From Turbatrix aceti (Eukaryota > Nematoda > Chromadorea > Rhabditida > Panagrolaimidae): DNA of 64,000 nt. Shown piece by piece: positions 60,780 through 64,000 of this stretch. The notes below the pieces were generated by a model that worked only from the letters and a program-made list of their open reading frames with translations, did no database searches and had not been told where the DNA came from. The stretch is from assembly GCA_963969345.1 (NCBI GenBank), contig OZ017768.1, positions 6,224,718-6,288,717 of the forward strand. Reading direction: 5' to 3'. The stretch's first letter is position 1, and each line of letters opens with the position of its first letter. The translations under genes and the position numbers were made by a program.

Positions 60780-62292
60780 TCACTTGAATTGGACGAGATC
60801 GTAGAAAGTAGAGGTTAGTTCTTCGCTGAACAACAAGCAAATCATGGCAACGGGAAGCGCGACTGAGACGGCTCTTTTCACAACGCGGGCGCGGTTTCTC
60901 GACGGAGGAGGCAACGGAGAGGAAGTTCGGCGAGGGAGAGCAAACGCACTGGGACCAGCGCCGGTTCCAGGCCCCCCAACCGGCCTCCGCCTGAAGCGCG
61001 GCACTCGCCTGAGCGAAGGATACTTCGCAGAGAGCAGCGCGAGCGACGCCTGGCTGACGCACCACCTGTGATGGAGGAGAACGTGCAGGTGGATCTTCTC
61101 CGTGACCTGGATCGAACGAAAGTCGACGGCCGCTTCAAAGTTGACCCGGCCTGCGGGCTGGGGACCGGGGACCATCTGGCGCTGACGACGGAAGTCTCGA
61201 TGCATCTCCATGGCCATCCGACCGGTCGCCATCGGCATGCCGACGTCGATGATGTACTTGGCGTTGACGAATGACGTCAGACCTTCGAGGTTCTCTTCTA
61301 GCAGCGCAATCGCCTGGTAGAAGTCTTCCAAGTCCCGGACGGTGCGGGTGGTCAGTCGGATGCTGGTCTTGACGGTGAGGTCGGTGGCGTCGGGGAACAC
61401 GCTGCAGACGATGGGCGCCAAGTCGTGGATGGTGAGGGGCACCTGGCGTTCTACGTGGTTGATGAAGACGTTCTTGATATTGGGGATCCTAAAAAACATT
61501 TTCTAATAAAAAAAATGTGAAACAAAGCAGGAAACCCACCGAACGCCGCCGTCGACCATAAAATCGAAGCCGGGTCCTCGGCGATCAAAAAGCGAGAAAC
61601 GAACGCTCAGCTGGAGCAACTCCGCAGCAAAACCGCACGGCGCAGCAAAAAAGTTCTGAAAATCAAAAAAAAAGTAAACAATTGTAAAAATAAAAAAAAA
61701 CCCACCCTGGCTTCGTCGTGGTCGTTGAAGATTACCTCAGCGGTCTTCAGGCACAAAATTGTATCGGGAACGTGAGTCAGCACAAAAAAACGAGTACGAG
61801 AAGTGATTTTCTCGATGTGCTGTCCATGCCGCTCGACGAAGGCGTGTACTTCTGGCTTCGCGCTGCATCCTCCGCGGATCAGGAGTTCGGCTACAAAAAA
61901 ATTTCACATTCCCCAGAAAACCGAAAAGACACTCACTCAAATTGCCGCCGACGTTTTCGAGAAAGACACCAATCGCGGAGTCGTAGTCCTCGATCTTGAC
62001 CTTGGTCGCGAAATCCGCCAGCCAAGCGTCATCCTTGGCGTCGAAGACCACCTGCTTGTCAGCGGATATATTCTGAAAAAAAAACAACAACGGGAAAACC
62101 ATAAAAAAATATTATTTTTTTAAAACCTACGAGAAGAGCATTGCCGTGGACGAGCCTGATTTCGCAGCCAGCACAAAACTTCTGGAAAACCTTCGTCGTC
62201 TGCTGTGAGGAAAACACGAATTTCCTGAAGTCACCTGCGTCGGCCAGGTGACTGAAGACTTCGTTGAAGAAAGCAGGAGAAAACTCGCGCAT
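60780..62292 (-). CDS. F-box-like / leucine-rich-type protein, function not certain
   Basis: Exons 62131-62292, 61937-62072, 61706-61890, 61540-61655 and 60780-61488 join in matching phases to give 435 residues. The start MREFSPAFFNEVFSHLADAG with DFRKFVFSSQQTTKVFQKF resembles an F-box (a Skp1-binding helix set). Later segments (LTELLIRGG, IKNVFINHVERQVPL, DATDLTVKTSIRL) look like the irregular leucine-rich or FTH-type repeats that follow F-boxes in nematodes. The last ~75 residues are Arg/Pro-rich with a hydrophobic stretch (AVSVALPVAMICLLF) and could be intron or 3' read-through, because a donor-like CACAG/GTGG lies near 61070. If the F-box is real, the product would be an SCF substrate adaptor, next to another putative ubiquitin-pathway gene. 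Confidence 0.65.
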
Positions 62293-62592
62293 GGCAGATT
62301 TCCGCGTGGCCCCGTCGGTCGCGTCGCGTGCACTGATGAACGTGATCGAACTCCTCGACTCGGCCGCGGCGGTGGTGTCTGTTTTGGTCGACTGATGATC
62401 GATCGATCGAGCTGAGAGCCCGTTGGGGCATGTTTTTGTTTTGGCACAAATTTGTCTTCATCGACTCATCGGCGGGTCTGCGTGATTGGAAAAATACTGG
62501 CGGGAGCGCGCATTTTTAAACCCAAAAAAAAGATGCATCCAATTCAAAACAATTTTTTTCATCAAAAATAAGTCTTTCCCGAATATCCAAAG

Positions 62593-62813
62593 CAGGGTTG
62601 AGCGAACAACCGTTTTTTGTTCGCGAACGAACACGAACAATTTTTCAGAATTGTTCGAAAAACTGAACAAACACGAACATTTTTGATTTTGTTCGCGAAC
62701 TAATACCGAACAGATTATTTTCATAGTTTGTAAACAAATTCAAAAAAAAATCGTTCGCGAACGAAAACGAACAAGAAAAATCGAATTTGTTCGCGAATGT
62801 TCGCTCAACCCTC
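62593..62813. mobile_element. hAT-like MITE (221 bp)
   Basis: Inverted ends CAGGGTTGAGCGAAC and GTTCGCTCAACCCTC (one mismatch), with internal GTTCGCGAAC palindromes. Flanks ATCCAAAG and TCCCACAG agree at 5 of 8 positions, a possible worn 8-bp target duplication. No coding capacity. Confidence 0.65.
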
Positions 62814-62962
62814 TCCCACAGACGAAATTACGCAAATTCTACCTCCGCAGACCGTCAAAAAGGATTTTTTGTCGTTTTTCGCGTCATTCCGTAGACAGAA
62901 TCATCCCCAGGAAAAGAAGCGAGTATACGCATCTCGAGGACGTGCCAGAAGAGCCGTGAACG

Positions 62963-64000
62963 ATGCCATCCCTCATGAAGAATGCCTCGACGAGTGCCCC
63001 GTGCGTCGCAATAGTCGTTCTCGTAGTAGGTCTCATTATCGGAGGCCTATTCGTGACTTGTCACCGAAAGAGGTCGTCCAAGACGAAGACTTCACAAACC
63101 ACCACGTCGTCTGAACTCAACCACAAGAACAAACCCCGGGTGCGAGCGGCCAAGGCGTCGCCGAGAGCTGCTGTGGCGCCTTTGCCGAAAGCAGCAGGTG
63201 TCCCACAAACGTTTTCCATGGATAAACACAGTCCCCCGCCGTCGGAGGAGAAGATAGACCCTCCCGAAAATGCCAACGTCAACATCGCGGCTGTCCAACT
63301 GAGCTCTGAACCGGCGAACAAGAAACCCGTGAATCAGATCGAAGCGGCAAAGCAGAAGAACACGAAAACGCCTATGATGTCAAAGTCGGGTCGTTCGATG
63401 TCCAATGAACAGAAGGCGAAGGATCAGAAGACAAAGGACGCCGAGAAGGCTGATGCATCCAAAAAAGGAGGCAAACCGAACAAGGACGGCAAGACCAACA
63501 TGACACAGACGAAAGTGACGGTAAATTTGTTTTCGCTTCAAAAGTTTCCCTTTGAGCACGCGTGTAGTCATACGTTTCTCTCGTTTCTCTGCACGCACTC
63601 TGGTGCATTCTACTATGCGTATCCTTCATTGAGCACCCTTTTATAAACGCGCGCTTTTACTCTTGACTAGTCTTTTTCTTCCGCAATAAAGAAAAAACGA
63701 AAAAATGAGCTATGATGTGCGATTACGCTATTTCTGTACACCTCTTATGTTAGCCGGGTTAGGCCCCGGCAATGATTCCGATGAAATTCTGAGCATGATC
63801 TTTTGCTTTTCTTCAGAGTGAAGCCGTCGATTGGGCGTCAGAGAAATCAGACAACAAAGGCTCCTCCAAAATCATTGCTGGCGATGCCGTGGACAAGGAA
63901 GCGAAAGCGACGAAGGAAGACGCGATGTACGACAAGGAAGCCAAGGTACTTGCCAAGACCAAGTGCGAGGAGAGCAACGTGAAGGCGATCAAGGAGGAGC
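62963..64000 (+). CDS. Lysine-rich single-pass membrane protein, 3' end beyond window
   Basis: Exons 62963-63520 and 63817 onward (acceptor TTTTCTTCAG), phase 0. A short polar N-terminus is followed by one membrane segment (CVAIVVLVVGLIIGGLFV, about residues 14-31) and the basic stop-transfer CHRKRSSKTKT, so the bulk is likely cytosolic. The rest is Lys/Glu/Ala/Pro-rich and disordered (KAKDQKTKDAEKADASKKGG, then DKEAKATKEDAMYDKEAK). No catalytic domain is visible and I do not recognise the family. A conventional signal peptide is absent, so the segment probably acts as a signal anchor. Confidence 0.7.

Overview
This is a nematode nuclear genome fragment. The evidence is: genes split by short introns (about 50-190 bp in most cases) with nematode-style TTTTCAG acceptors and GTGAGT donors; several secreted transthyretin-like (TTL) genes, a family restricted to nematodes; and clear orthologues of the sodium-activated K+ channel SLO-2 and of the FLYWCH zinc-finger protein PEB-1. 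The species cannot be named from the sequence. Gene models were built by hand from open frames, splice motifs and phase matching; exon boundaries are given in the entries.

Layout. (1) 1-7.5 kb, minus: slo-2, with its 3' end off the left edge and a decayed non-LTR retrotransposon in an intron. (2) 8.2-11.2 kb, minus: two tandem short-chain 3-hydroxyacyl-CoA dehydrogenase paralogues, one with a mitochondrial-type N-terminus and one without. (3) 13.0-18.3 kb, minus: a peb-1-like gene, followed upstream by a long GC-rich, microsatellite-laden stretch (to 28 kb) that has at least one further exon-like segment in compatible phase. (4) 28.0-43.7 kb: a 5.21-kb unit present three times in direct tandem, the copies apparently identical except for one G-run length. 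(5) 44.0-57.5 kb: a TTL locus. Three canonical TTL genes on the plus strand, then five divergent cysteine-rich TTL-like genes on the minus strand, then a fourth canonical TTL gene on the plus strand. The locus is laced with duplication debris: an orphan TTL promoter, TTL exon relics, a GAPDH fragment, retrotransposon tails and foldback elements. (6) 57.9-62.3 kb, minus: a nine-exon gene that places a beta-propeller-like region before a RING/B-box module, and a five-exon F-box-like gene. (7) 62.6-64 kb: a hAT-like MITE and the 5' part of a lysine-rich single-pass membrane protein running off the right edge.

The most unusual region is the TTL locus, where tandem duplication has produced two gene types in opposite orientation. 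Each divergent gene carries, upstream and on the other strand, a remnant of a canonical TTL exon. The 5.2-kb triplication next to it may be a real recent amplification or an assembly effect; read depth or long reads would decide.
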